Origin: an uncultured Saprospiraceae bacterium | GTDB lineage: Bacteria; Bacteroidota; Bacteroidia; Chitinophagales; Saprospiraceae | DNA: 64,000 nucleotides | Direction of reading: 5' to 3' | Assembly (NCBI GenBank): GCA_937926205.1 | Contig: CALEYL010000028.1 | Location: forward strand, 1 to 64,000 | Shown: positions 9,020-16,739 of the stretch, one piece after another | Layout of the letters: every line of letters starts with the position of its first letter | Numbering within the stretch: position 1 is the stretch's first letter | Translations under genes and position numbers: made by a program | Notes under the pieces: model-generated | Database searches by the model: none | Seen by the model: only the letters and a program-made list of their open reading frames with translations | What the model was told of the DNA's origin: nothing

Positions 9020-9057
9020 ACACCAGCCACTCCGAAAACAATCGGAATGGCTGGTGT
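9020..9057 (-). terminator. Hairpin downstream of the coiled-coil protein gene
   Basis: ACACCAGCCACTCCGA pairs with TCGGAATGGCTGGTGT over 16 bases with one mismatch and a 6-base loop. It lies 40 bases after the stop of the minus-strand gene that ends at 9097. A T-rich stretch on the minus strand follows only weakly, so it may stabilise the 3' end rather than terminate. Confidence 0.6.
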
Positions 9058-9096
9058 GAAGTAGCATGGAATCCCCATAAGGGAACCCCGCTTTAT

Positions 9097-10116
9097 TTAT
9101 TTCAGCTTGAAGGTTGACTTGCCTGCCAGATAGCCTTTGTTGTATAGCTCGATCTGGTAAGTGCCGCGCGCCAGTTCCTGACCTGAAGACCAGGTCGTGC
9201 AAAGCGTATTGGCATCCTGATTGTAGTCGAATTCTTTGGTCGTGGTAAACTTCACTTCGTCTCCGTTTGCACTGCTGATGAAGACACCGGAGCCAAGAGA
9301 TTCGACGGCAAGGGTAACACCCTGAGGGTCAATGATGCGGATGTGGTAAAGGTCAGCGCCGGGATCAGCAACTTCATTCACCGTGGTGTTGAAGCAAATT
9401 TTGAGCTGATCTACGTTTTTGGCATAGCTTTTCTTCACTGCTTTTCCGCTGTCTTTCATTTTCAGGCCACTGACTTCGATTTCAGTGACTTTAACCACAG
9501 AAGCTGCCGTTACTTTTTTGCTCAGCTTGGCTTTTTCGGTTTCAATGGCCTCTTTTTCGCTAACCAGCATTGCTTTCTCATTGGAGAGGGCGGATGCGTT
9601 GGCGCGTTCAGACTCCAGATCTGTGGAAAGCGTCTGATTCTGCTCGCTCAAAGTCATGTTCTGCGTGGTCAACTCCTGGTTTTGCTCGCGCAATTGGTTG
9701 ACTTCAGCGAGATACTGCTGGATTTGAGCCTTCATGCTGCTGATTTCCTTTCTGGCTTTATCCAGGCTGCCTTTGTTTACCAGCAACTGATCAATTTTGT
9801 CTTTTTGCGAAGTAAGTTCCGCTTTCTGCTGTTCGATCAGGGCATTCAATTCTTCGTTACTGCCACGCATTTGCTCCAGTTCTGCCAATGCGGTTTGGTA
9901 TTGCTGTTCAGCTTCAGCTTTCAGTTGTTCTGAAGTCTCTAATTTCTCTGTCAGTTCTGTCTTCTTGTTGCTGTTGGAAACCCACATCACAACGATGACG
10001 CCCAGTAAAGCAACGATAATGGCGGCTGCAATAATCGTCAGCTGTTGCTTGGAGCCGTCAGGTTTTGGATTGGTACCATAGGTTGGAGGATTCGTGCTAG
10101 AACCGTAGGTGCTCAT
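9097..10116 (-). CDS. Single-pass membrane protein with long periplasmic coiled coil
   Basis: The protein has 339 residues. A Gly/Asn/Pro-rich cytoplasmic N-terminus (1-22) is followed by one membrane helix (about 25-47, LTIIAAAIIVALLGVIVVMWV). A long coiled coil (about 50-210) is rich in Glu, Gln, Lys and Leu heptads. A beta-rich C-terminal domain (about 215-339) ends GTYQIELYNKGYLAGKSTFKLK, looking like a small carbohydrate-binding or Ig-like fold. I do not recognise a named family. The layout resembles envelope-spanning scaffold proteins. It is convergent with the ECF sigma gene. Confidence 0.8.
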   Translation of the reverse strand: MSTYGSSTNPPTYGTNPKPDGSKQQLTIIAAAIIVALLGVIVVMWVSNSNKKTELTEKLETSEQLKAEAEQQYQTALAELEQMRGSNEELNALIEQQKAELTSQKDKIDQLLVNKGSLDKARKEISSMKAQIQQYLAEVNQLREQNQELTTQNMTLSEQNQTLSTDLESERANASALSNEKAMLVSEKEAIETEKAKLSKKVTAASVVKVTEIEVSGLKMKDSGKAVKKSYAKNVDQLKICFNTTVNEVADPGADLYHIRIIDPQGVTLAVESLGSGVFISSANGDEVKFTTTKEFDYNQDANTLCTTWSSGQELARGTYQIELYNKGYLAGKSTFKLK

Positions 10117-10352
10117 GTCTGTGTCGTTTTAAATTTGATAATAAATTTCTTCTCACCGTCCGCAAAACGAGGCACGGTTTGAAAAAATTGCGCTTGCGCA
10201 TGCAAAATTACTCGTTTCTTCTGATATTGGCTTTCTAAAATGATGTCCTCAGAAGGCGCCTGCTAACATGCCAGAGGCAAATTAATGCCCTGAAAGTCAA
10301 AATTATAAACTAAAAAATGCTGCGTTTTGGCATTTAAAACCCGACTATTAAC

Positions 10353-11108
10353 ATGGTTGAATTGATAGAGCCCGGAAATGTTCTTTTTTTTGACATCGAA
10401 ACGGTGTCGGATAAAGCATCCTATTCAGAACTGGACGACACTTTTCAGGAACTTTGGCGCATCAAGAGTAAGTCGATGCGTAAAAGCGGAGAGGAAGCGG
10501 ATGAAGATGAAGTTGCCGCAACGTATAAAGACAGGGCTGCCATTTATGCCGAGTTCGGGCGCATCATCTGTATTTCGGTGGGAAGTTTACGCCGGGAAAA
10601 AGACAGCGGCAAATTGTCGTTGCGCCTCACTTCCTTTTTCGGCCACGATGAAAAAGCCCTGCTCGAAGATTTTCTCAAGCTCGTTCAGCAGCACTATGGC
10701 GATCCCAATAAACACAGTTTTTGCGGCCACAACATCCGGGAATTCGACCTCCCGTACATTTGCCGTCGCATGGTGGTGCACCAGTTGCCATTTCCGGCCA
10801 TGCTGAATTTGTCCGGTAAAAAGCCCTGGGAAACCAAACATTTGTTAGATACCATGGAGCTTTGGAAATTTGGCGACATCAAAAATTACACTTCCCTGAA
10901 AATGCTGGCAGCTTTGCTGGGCTTTCCATCTCCAAAAGACGATATTGACGGCAGCGATGTCGGGAGGGTCTACTGGGAGGAAAAAGACATAGAACGCATC
11001 GCTACTTATTGTGAAAAAGATGTACTGGCTACCGTTCAGCTTTTTTTGCGATACCGGCGCGCGCCCATTTTGGAGGATAGTCAGGTATCGTTTGTTCGTC
11101 AATCTTAA
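10353..11108 (+). CDS. Predicted 3'-5' exonuclease, PolB-like DnaQ superfamily
   Basis: The protein has 251 residues. Exo motif I appears at the N-terminus as LFFDIETVSD (Asp and Glu metal ligands). Exo II appears around residue 130 as CGHNIREFDLPYI, and Exo III near residue 220 as IATYCEKDVLATVQLF. This layout matches the stand-alone exonuclease family related to the proofreading domain of family B polymerases. It probably degrades single-stranded DNA ends in repair, though the substrate is inferred from the family. It is followed by copy A of the inverted-repeat element. Confidence 0.88.
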   Translation: MVELIEPGNVLFFDIETVSDKASYSELDDTFQELWRIKSKSMRKSGEEADEDEVAATYKDRAAIYAEFGRIICISVGSLRREKDSGKLSLRLTSFFGHDEKALLEDFLKLVQQHYGDPNKHSFCGHNIREFDLPYICRRMVVHQLPFPAMLNLSGKKPWETKHLLDTMELWKFGDIKNYTSLKMLAALLGFPSPKDDIDGSDVGRVYWEEKDIERIATYCEKDVLATVQLFLRYRRAPILEDSQVSFVRQS

Positions 11109-11116
11109 AATGGTAT

Positions 11117-11267
11117 TTGTCCATTAGTCTTTGTCTGGGCTTTAGCGTTCGAGAGCAAGGCTTGCGAAGGACCCAAAAATGAGAGTTTACATGGGTAAAT
11201 GACCAATTTTGGGCCCGAGCATAACGCAGCTATCGGACGATAAAGACAGACACTAAACAAATAGACA
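11117..11267 (+). repeat. Inverted-repeat intergenic element, copy A
   Basis: This non-coding element of about 150 bases has imperfect terminal inverted repeats (TTGTC...TTTGTCTG and CAGACACTAAACAAATAGACAA) and a central hairpin (GGACCCAAAAAT / AATTTTGGGCCC-like). It contains the blocks GTTCGAGAGCAAGGC and CGAGCATAACGCAGCTATCGG. Copy B at 14854 matches it over nearly the whole length in the opposite orientation. Its right end touches the start codon of the acetyltransferase gene at 11268. Confidence 0.88.
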
Positions 11268-11774
11268 ATGAAGCTCATCCTGGAAACAGATCGCCTACTG
11301 CTTCGCGAATTTGAGTTGTCCGACGGGCCTTTGTATTACGAATTGAATGCCGATCCTGAGGTGCTTCGTTATACAGGGGATGTTCCTTTTTCAAGTCCTG
11401 AAGCGGCCGTTGATTTTTTGCGCCATTACAACCACTATGCACAGTATGGCTATGGTCGCTGGACGGTAATCAGTCGGGAAACCGGCGAGCTATTGGGCTG
11501 GTGTGGCCTGAAATATCTGCCGGAAGTAGATGAAGTAGACCTTGGCTACCGCTTTTTTCAAAAACACTGGCGCAAGGGATACGCCACAGAGGCCGGAAAA
11601 GCTTCCGTACAATATGGCCTCGAAGTCCTTGGCCTTTCCTTCATCGTCGGACGGGCCATGAAGGGCAATATCGGCTCCATCAGGGTGCTGGAAAAATGTG
11701 GGATGACTTACTGGAAAGATTTTATGTTTGAGGGGCATCCCAGTGTTTACTACCGCATCCCGGCATTGACCTGA
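11268..11774 (+). CDS. GNAT-family N-acetyltransferase (RimJ/RimL type)
   Basis: The protein has 168 residues. It begins LILETDRLLLREFELSD, typical of the RimJ/RimL-like acetyltransferase_3 group. The acetyl-CoA-binding region is near residues 95-115 (YRFFQKHWRKGYATEAG, matching the Q/R-x-x-G-x-G/A loop), and a later segment NIGSIRVLEKCGM is the usual end motif. It transfers acetyl from acetyl-CoA to an amine; the acceptor cannot be told. Its start codon directly follows the inverted-repeat element, so transcription must either start inside that element or read through it. Confidence 0.9.
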   Translation: MKLILETDRLLLREFELSDGPLYYELNADPEVLRYTGDVPFSSPEAAVDFLRHYNHYAQYGYGRWTVISRETGELLGWCGLKYLPEVDEVDLGYRFFQKHWRKGYATEAGKASVQYGLEVLGLSFIVGRAMKGNIGSIRVLEKCGMTYWKDFMFEGHPSVYYRIPALT

Positions 11775-11829
11775 GTTTCGGCCTTCGTTAAAAATACAGA
11801 ACAATGACATCGGCTGGCTGTTATTCCTT

Positions 11830-11837
11830 TATCTTTG
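11830..11837 (+). promoter_or_regulatory. Probable -7 box of the paaA promoter
   Basis: TATCTTTG matches the TAnnTTTG consensus of Bacteroidetes and ends 35 bases before the paaA start. No clear TTTG is present at the expected -33 position. Confidence 0.5.
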
Positions 11838-11872
11838 TGAGATCAATACCCTAACTCAAAATAATTACCAGC

Positions 11873-12826
11873 ATGACTTTGGAAGCAAAATTCCAGGCAA
11901 GAATAGACGATGAAGTCAAAATAGAGCCCAGAGACTGGATGCCGGATGCTTATCGCAAAACCCTCATCCGCCAGATATCTCAACACGCGCATTCTGAAAT
12001 TGTAGGCATGCTTCCTGAAAGCAACTGGATCACGCGGGCGCCCAGCCTGCGCCGGAAAATGGTACTGCTTGCAAAAGTTCAGGATGAAGCCGGACATGGC
12101 CTGTATCTCTACAGTGCAGCCGAAACTTTAGGCGTTGAACGCGAAGACCTTATAGACGAACTGCACACAGGCAAAGCCAAATACAGCAGTATTTTTAATT
12201 ATCCTACCCTTACCTGGGCAGATATGGGCGCCATTGGCTGGTTGGTTGACGGCGCAGCGATCATGAATCAGGTGCCGTTGTGCCGCTGTTCATACGGACC
12301 TTATGCGCGGGCAATGGTGCGCATTTGCAAGGAAGAAAGTTTTCACCAACGCCAGGGTTATGAAATCATGCTGACGCTTGCTCAGGGCTCCGAAGCGCAA
12401 AAACGCATGGCTCAGGATGCGCTGAACCGTTGGTGGTGGCCTGCACTGATGATGTTTGGACCTCATGACAAAGATTCGCCGAATACCGAACAATCGATGA
12501 AATGGCGCATTAAGCGACTGTCTAACGATGAATTGCGCCAGCGTTTTGTAGACGCCACGGTGCCGCAGGCCGATTTTCTGGGGCTAACCATTCCGGATCC
12601 CGACCTCAAATGGAACGATGAAACGGGGCAGTATGATTTTGGCGCCATCAATTGGGATGAATTCTGGGAAGTTGTGAAAGGCAATGGCCCCTGCAACCGC
12701 CAACGTCTGCAAGATCGGGTGAAAGCGCACGAAGACGGCGCATGGGTGCGTGAAGCGTCTATGGTATATGCGGAGAAAAGGCGCGCCCGCGAGGAAGCAG
12801 AAAATCAAAATACCCGTGTGGCGTGA
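11873..12826 (+). CDS. paaA: 1,2-phenylacetyl-CoA epoxidase subunit PaaA
   Basis: The protein has 317 residues, the normal length for PaaA. It is the catalytic diiron subunit that, with PaaB, PaaC and the reductase PaaE, epoxidises the ring of phenylacetyl-CoA. Diiron ligands of the ferritin-like four-helix fold are visible as E-x-x-H motifs in KVQDEAGHGLYLY (about 65-77) and ICKEESFHQRQGYEI (about 148-162). The start has the family-typical opening ending in DWMPDAYRKTLIRQISQHAHSE. PaaB follows after a short gap, but paaC, paaD and paaE are not next to it. Confidence 0.93.
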   Translation: MTLEAKFQARIDDEVKIEPRDWMPDAYRKTLIRQISQHAHSEIVGMLPESNWITRAPSLRRKMVLLAKVQDEAGHGLYLYSAAETLGVEREDLIDELHTGKAKYSSIFNYPTLTWADMGAIGWLVDGAAIMNQVPLCRCSYGPYARAMVRICKEESFHQRQGYEIMLTLAQGSEAQKRMAQDALNRWWWPALMMFGPHDKDSPNTEQSMKWRIKRLSNDELRQRFVDATVPQADFLGLTIPDPDLKWNDETGQYDFGAINWDEFWEVVKGNGPCNRQRLQDRVKAHEDGAWVREASMVYAEKRRAREEAENQNTRVA

Positions 12827-12922
12827 TCGGACTTCATTCGCTATTATGTGCAATTTGCTAAGCGAGAAAATTCCATTAAATTTGAAAAAGAATTGGATTT
12901 GATTTATCAAAACAGATAGTCA

Positions 12923-13000
12923 ATGGGCATCGAAGAGGCTCTTTTGGCAGAGGTTAAAGAAGTCCGGGCCATCATCCAGTCCCTTAAAACAGACAACTGA
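12923..13000 (+). CDS. Possible 25-residue small ORF between paaA and paaB
   Basis: ATG at 12923 opens a 25-codon frame ending at 13000, three bases before the paaB start. The peptide begins MGIEEALLAEVKEVRAIIQS and is helical and amphipathic. It resembles the leading helix of some Bacteroidetes helix-turn-helix proteins. No good ribosome-binding site is visible. It could be a true small protein, a translational coupler for paaB, or chance. Confidence 0.35.
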   Translation: MGIEEALLAEVKEVRAIIQSLKTDN

Positions 13001-13003
13001 TCC

Positions 13004-13303
13004 ATGGAAGCATTAAAAAACAAAAAAAACTGGCCCCTGTGGGAGGTTTTTATTCGCAGCAAAAGCGGACTGAATCACAAACACGTTGGCAGTCTTCATG
13101 CAGCTGACGCAGAGATGGCTATTGAAAATGCCCGGGATGTTTACACGCGTCGGAATGAAGGCGTCAGCATCTGGGTAGTCGAATCTGCTCACATTACTGC
13201 TTCCAATCCGGATGAAAGCGAGTCTTTGTTCGATCCAGCAAACGACAAAGTGTACCGCCATCCGACTTTTTACAACCTGCCGGACGAGTTGAAACACATT
13301 TAA
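13004..13303 (+). CDS. paaB: 1,2-phenylacetyl-CoA epoxidase subunit PaaB
   Basis: The protein has 99 residues, as usual for PaaB. It is the small structural subunit that bridges PaaA-PaaC heterodimers. Recognisable segments are WEVFIRSKSGLNHKHVGSLH, then DAEMAIENARDVYTRRNEGVSIWVV, the signature of the family. It lies 177 bases after paaA and is surely co-transcribed with it. The next gene is an unrelated peptidase, so the epoxidase operon is incomplete at this locus. Confidence 0.93.
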   Translation: MEALKNKKNWPLWEVFIRSKSGLNHKHVGSLHAADAEMAIENARDVYTRRNEGVSIWVVESAHITASNPDESESLFDPANDKVYRHPTFYNLPDELKHI

Positions 13304-13341
13304 GCTCCTTATTAAAGTCGTTCCTATTTAAATTCACTGCC

Positions 13342-14853
13342 ATGCGCACCTTGTTTTTTGTGCTTTGCTTCCTGACCATCGTCGCCTGCGAAAACTCGCA
13401 CTCTCAAACCAACCCCAAGCCTGCTGCCCCTGCCACGCAAGGCATAAGCGGGGAAAAACTGCATCGGCAGCTTTACGACAAATACGAACTCTACCGCGAA
13501 AGCACCATTAAAGGCCGTCGGTTTAAGCATTCGGACATCATGCCTTTGGTGCAGAAATTAAAAGCGCCTTTCCGTACTGAAAAAGCCGGCCAATCCATGG
13601 AAGGCCGCGATATTTATAAAGTTCAAATCGGGAATGGACCGGTACAGGTATTGCTTTGGTCGCAAATGCACGGTGATGAAGCTTCGGCGACGATGGCCCT
13701 CATGGATATTTTTAATTTCATGACCCGTGACGACCAGTTCAATGCCCTGCGCGAACGTTTGAAGAAAGAACTGACCATAACCTTTATCCCCTTGCTCAAT
13801 CCCGATGGCGCCGAACGGTTTAAACGCCGGAATGCTATAGACATTGACCTCAACAGAGATGCTGCACGTTTGCAAACTCCGGAAGCAAAATTACTGAAAC
13901 GGGTTCGCGATGAACTGAAAGCAGACTGGGGCTTTAACCTGCACGACCAGAATCGTTATTACAGCGCCGGAGCCGGCAAAACGGCAACGTTTTCTTTCCT
14001 CGCGCCAGCCTATAATTACGCCAAAGATGTCAATGCCATTCGTGGAAACGCCATGCATCTTATTGGGGTGATGAACAACATTCTTCAGGAATACATACCC
14101 GGGCAAGTAGGGCGTTACAGCGATTCCTTTGAACCGCGCGCTTTTGGCGACAACATTCAAAAATGGGGAACAAGCACGGTGCTCATCGAATCCGGTGGTC
14201 TGGCAGAAGATGAAGACAAGCAGGAAATCCGGCGCCTGCATTTTGCACTGCTCCTTTCGGCACTGGATGCCATTGCTACCCAAAGTTATAAATCGGTGGG
14301 CATGGACGTTTATGAATCCATCCCTTTTAATGGCAGCGGCAACTTCTTTGACCTGCTGGTACGTGAAGTGGAAATTGACTTCAAAGGTGCGCTTTATACC
14401 GTTGATATCGGTTTTCGCAATGATGAAATCAGCTACAACGGCAACCGCGACTTTTACTACCGTAGCCAGATTGCTGATATCGGCGACCTTTCTATTTTTC
14501 ATGCTTATCAAACGGTCGATGCCCGCGGTATGCAGGCTTTTCCTGGCAAAACGTATGCTGCCACACTCAAATCGGCTTCTGAACTGGCCAGGCTCGACCC
14601 TATTCAATTGCTCAAAGACGGCTATACTGAAATTTTTGTTTCCGACCTTGGTTCAAAAGCGAGATTTGCCAGGCTGCCTTTCCGACTTATTCAGGCAGGC
14701 AAAGGAAAGGAAAACAACAATGTTCGCATGAGCGGAAACCCAAGCCTGTACATTCAAAAAGACGGCGAAACCAAATTCATTGTGGTCAATGGCGCTGCCT
14801 ATGACCTTGATCGCGATCGGGAGAAGATTTTGAAGCTGGTGAATAAGCTCTAA
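13342..14853 (+). CDS. M14-family zinc carboxypeptidase, probable lipoprotein
   Basis: The protein has 503 residues. The N-terminus MRTLFFVLCFLTIVAC has a lipobox (IVAC), so it is probably lipid-anchored in the envelope. The M14 zinc-binding motif H-x-x-E appears as MHGDEASATMAL (about 113-124). NPDGAERFKRRNAIDIDLNRD (about 153-173) carries the conserved NPDG and substrate-binding Asn-Arg. The third zinc ligand is likely the His in NLHDQNRYY (about 199). The C-terminal 200 residues are a beta-rich extension of unknown role. It probably cleaves peptides; the substrate is unknown. It starts 38 bases after paaB. Confidence 0.85.
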   Translation: MRTLFFVLCFLTIVACENSHSQTNPKPAAPATQGISGEKLHRQLYDKYELYRESTIKGRRFKHSDIMPLVQKLKAPFRTEKAGQSMEGRDIYKVQIGNGPVQVLLWSQMHGDEASATMALMDIFNFMTRDDQFNALRERLKKELTITFIPLLNPDGAERFKRRNAIDIDLNRDAARLQTPEAKLLKRVRDELKADWGFNLHDQNRYYSAGAGKTATFSFLAPAYNYAKDVNAIRGNAMHLIGVMNNILQEYIPGQVGRYSDSFEPRAFGDNIQKWGTSTVLIESGGLAEDEDKQEIRRLHFALLLSALDAIATQSYKSVGMDVYESIPFNGSGNFFDLLVREVEIDFKGALYTVDIGFRNDEISYNGNRDFYYRSQIADIGDLSIFHAYQTVDARGMQAFPGKTYAATLKSASELARLDPIQLLKDGYTEIFVSDLGSKARFARLPFRLIQAGKGKENNNVRMSGNPSLYIQKDGETKFIVVNGAAYDLDRDREKILKLVNKL

Positions 14854-15005
14854 ATAGTGTCTGTCTTTAGAGTCCGATAGCTGCGTTACGCTCGACCCCA
14901 AAAACAGTCATTTACGCGAGTAAACTTCTGTTTTTGGGGTCTTCGCGTGCCTTGCTCTCGAACCCTAAAGAACAGACACGGACTAAATGGATAGACACTA
15001 AATAG
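14854..15005 (-). repeat. Inverted-repeat intergenic element, copy B
   Basis: This is the inverse-orientation copy of the element at 11117. It begins directly after the stop codon at 14851-14853. Terminal inverted repeats are TAGTGTCTGTCTTTAG on the left and, on the right, CTAAAGAACAGACACGGACTA. The centre is a perfect 14-bp hairpin, GACCCCAAAAACAG (14894-14907) with CTGTTTTTGGGGTC (14928-14941), extended inside by TTTAC / GTAAA. It carries the same GAGAGCAAGG and GCTATCGGA blocks in reverse complement. It has no coding capacity. Confidence 0.9.
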
Positions 15006-15020
15006 GAGACAATAAAACCC

Positions 15021-15953
15021 TTGCAATCCCTTTCAATCCTTCTCAGACATCCGCCAAGTCCGGTGCAGGAATTGCAATCGCAACTTCTGACCGGAAAAGG
15101 CGTCCGTTTGCTGGTCAAACGTGACGACTTGCTTCGTTTGTCTGAAAATGGAGGCTTCTGTGGCAACAAATGGCGGAAACTGCAGCACAACCTGATCGAA
15201 GCCCGGAGGTTGGGCAAAAAACGCCTGCTGACGTTCGGAGGCGCTTTTTCCAACCACATCGCCGCAGTAGCCGAAGCAGGCGAGGCTTTTGGTTTTGAAA
15301 CCATTGGTGTCATTAGGGGAGAAAAACCGCCTGAACCAAGTCCTACCCTGCGCCTGGCGGAAGCGCAGGGTATGCAATTGCATTACATCAGCCGCAGCGA
15401 ATTCCGGCAAAAAAACGACCCTCGTTTCCTGGCCGATTTGCTGGAAAAGTACGGCGATTGTTATGTTTTACCGGAAGGCGGCACCAATAAACCCGCACTG
15501 GATGGTTGTCGTGACCTGATAACAGAAATAAGACTGCAATGCGCAGAAACCCTGCCTGACTATTATTGCGTCTCCAGCGGCACCGGCGGCACGCTGGCAG
15601 GCATGATTGCCGAGCTGAATGGGGAAGCTAAGGCGATTGGCTTTTCTGCACTCAAAGGCGGGTTCATGCAGGAAACAGTGGCCCAGTTGCTTTCAATGTA
15701 TGTACCGGATGCCTCTGAGCTTTGGGAAATTCAGGAGCACTATCATTTTGGCGGCTACGCCAAAACCACTCCTGAATTATTTGCATTTATGGATGCTTTT
15801 CATCTCGAACACGGCTTCCAACTAGACCGGGTTTATACAGCCAAGTTGTTTTTTGGCCTGTTCGATTTGATCGAAAAAGGATATTTTGCACCAGGAAGTA
15901 CCCTCATGGCCATTCATACGGGCGGACTTCAGGGAAACGCTCCGGATCATTGA
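15021..15953 (+). CDS. PLP-dependent ACC deaminase / D-cysteine desulfhydrase family enzyme
   Basis: The protein has 310 residues of fold-type II PLP enzyme. The cofactor lysine lies in GFCGNKWRKLQHNL (about 49-62). GGAFSNHIAAVAEAG (about 74-88) is the substrate-carboxylate and phosphate-side helix, and SSGTGGTLAG (about 184-193) is the glycine-rich PLP-phosphate loop. Family members deaminate 1-aminocyclopropane-1-carboxylate or release sulfide from D-cysteine, and the exact substrate is not clear here. The start is TTG at 15021 with AGGAG 11 bases before it; no ATG fits. Copy B of the inverted-repeat element is immediately upstream. Confidence 0.88.
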   Translation: MQSLSILLRHPPSPVQELQSQLLTGKGVRLLVKRDDLLRLSENGGFCGNKWRKLQHNLIEARRLGKKRLLTFGGAFSNHIAAVAEAGEAFGFETIGVIRGEKPPEPSPTLRLAEAQGMQLHYISRSEFRQKNDPRFLADLLEKYGDCYVLPEGGTNKPALDGCRDLITEIRLQCAETLPDYYCVSSGTGGTLAGMIAELNGEAKAIGFSALKGGFMQETVAQLLSMYVPDASELWEIQEHYHFGGYAKTTPELFAFMDAFHLEHGFQLDRVYTAKLFFGLFDLIEKGYFAPGSTLMAIHTGGLQGNAPDH

Positions 15954-15969
15954 CCAAAAACGACATTCC

Positions 15970-16683
15970 ATGCTAAAACCCTTGTCTGCTCTTCTTGTCC
16001 TGGCGCTCTTTTTCGGCGCTTGCCATAAAAATTCGACAACATCCAGGCAGCAAGTCGCACCGGAAAGTTCACTGGAAAAGTGTCGGATGAATCCTCCATG
16101 GCTGACGCTGCATTTGCCTGAAAAAGGCTTTGTGGCCGCTAATCCAGACGCTGTTGAATGCAATACGCCCGCTTCTGACGCCTGGAAAAGACATATGGGC
16201 AAATCCTACGACTTGATGCTGGTTGCAGACGGGCCTGCAGGCAGCGGGCGCTATTGGACGATAACCGTGGCTGTTATCGCCTCAGAAAAACAAGAACCCG
16301 TTCGTGGACTTTGTCTGGAAACAAGCACCGGGGGATGGAGGAGCCTTCAAGGCTTTGAAAGAGCTGGCTTGCCGTGGGCAGAAGACCTGAATGGTGATGG
16401 CGATCCCGAACTGATCTTTTGGGAAAGTTTTTCCCTGAGCGATTCTGAAACGATGTATGATGTGAGGGAAATGGGGCTAATGGCCTGGGTATACCGGACA
16501 GACTCCTATGGGAAATTCGAACTGGATTGGGAAATGAGCCGTAGATTTGCCCGCAGGATTGCTGCAGCATACCGCAGTTCCGCCCCTTCTCCCGATTTGA
16601 AAATAATTCGCCAAAAAGCGGCGCTTGCTTTGGAGGCTTTTGCTGATGGAACTTGCATTGCCGATCAAAAAAACGGGCAATAA
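15970..16683 (+). CDS. Lipoprotein of unknown function with a calcium-loop-like motif
   Basis: The protein has 237 residues. I chose the ATG at 15970 because it starts a lipoprotein signal (MLKPLSALLVLALFFGAC, lipobox FGAC) and avoids overlap with the upstream gene. The middle contains EDLNGDGDPELIFWE (about 140-154), an EF-hand/FG-GAP-like loop. The rest is mixed alpha/beta with no known family. The gene overlaps the next by a base or two if that gene uses its earliest ATG. Confidence 0.75.
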   Translation: MLKPLSALLVLALFFGACHKNSTTSRQQVAPESSLEKCRMNPPWLTLHLPEKGFVAANPDAVECNTPASDAWKRHMGKSYDLMLVADGPAGSGRYWTITVAVIASEKQEPVRGLCLETSTGGWRSLQGFERAGLPWAEDLNGDGDPELIFWESFSLSDSETMYDVREMGLMAWVYRTDSYGKFELDWEMSRRFARRIAAAYRSSAPSPDLKIIRQKAALALEAFADGTCIADQKNGQ

Positions 16684-16739
16684 TGTCGCACCCTAAACTA
16701 TTCAATAACCCGGTGATACCAGAGGGAATGATTCAGACC

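Noticed and set aside
8411..9202. 263-codon minus-strand frame
   Set aside because: It overlaps the whole ECF sigma gene antisense and includes its terminator. There is no recognisable domain.
13891..14607. 238-codon minus-strand frame
   Set aside because: It is antisense to the M14 peptidase, low complexity in character, and without domains.
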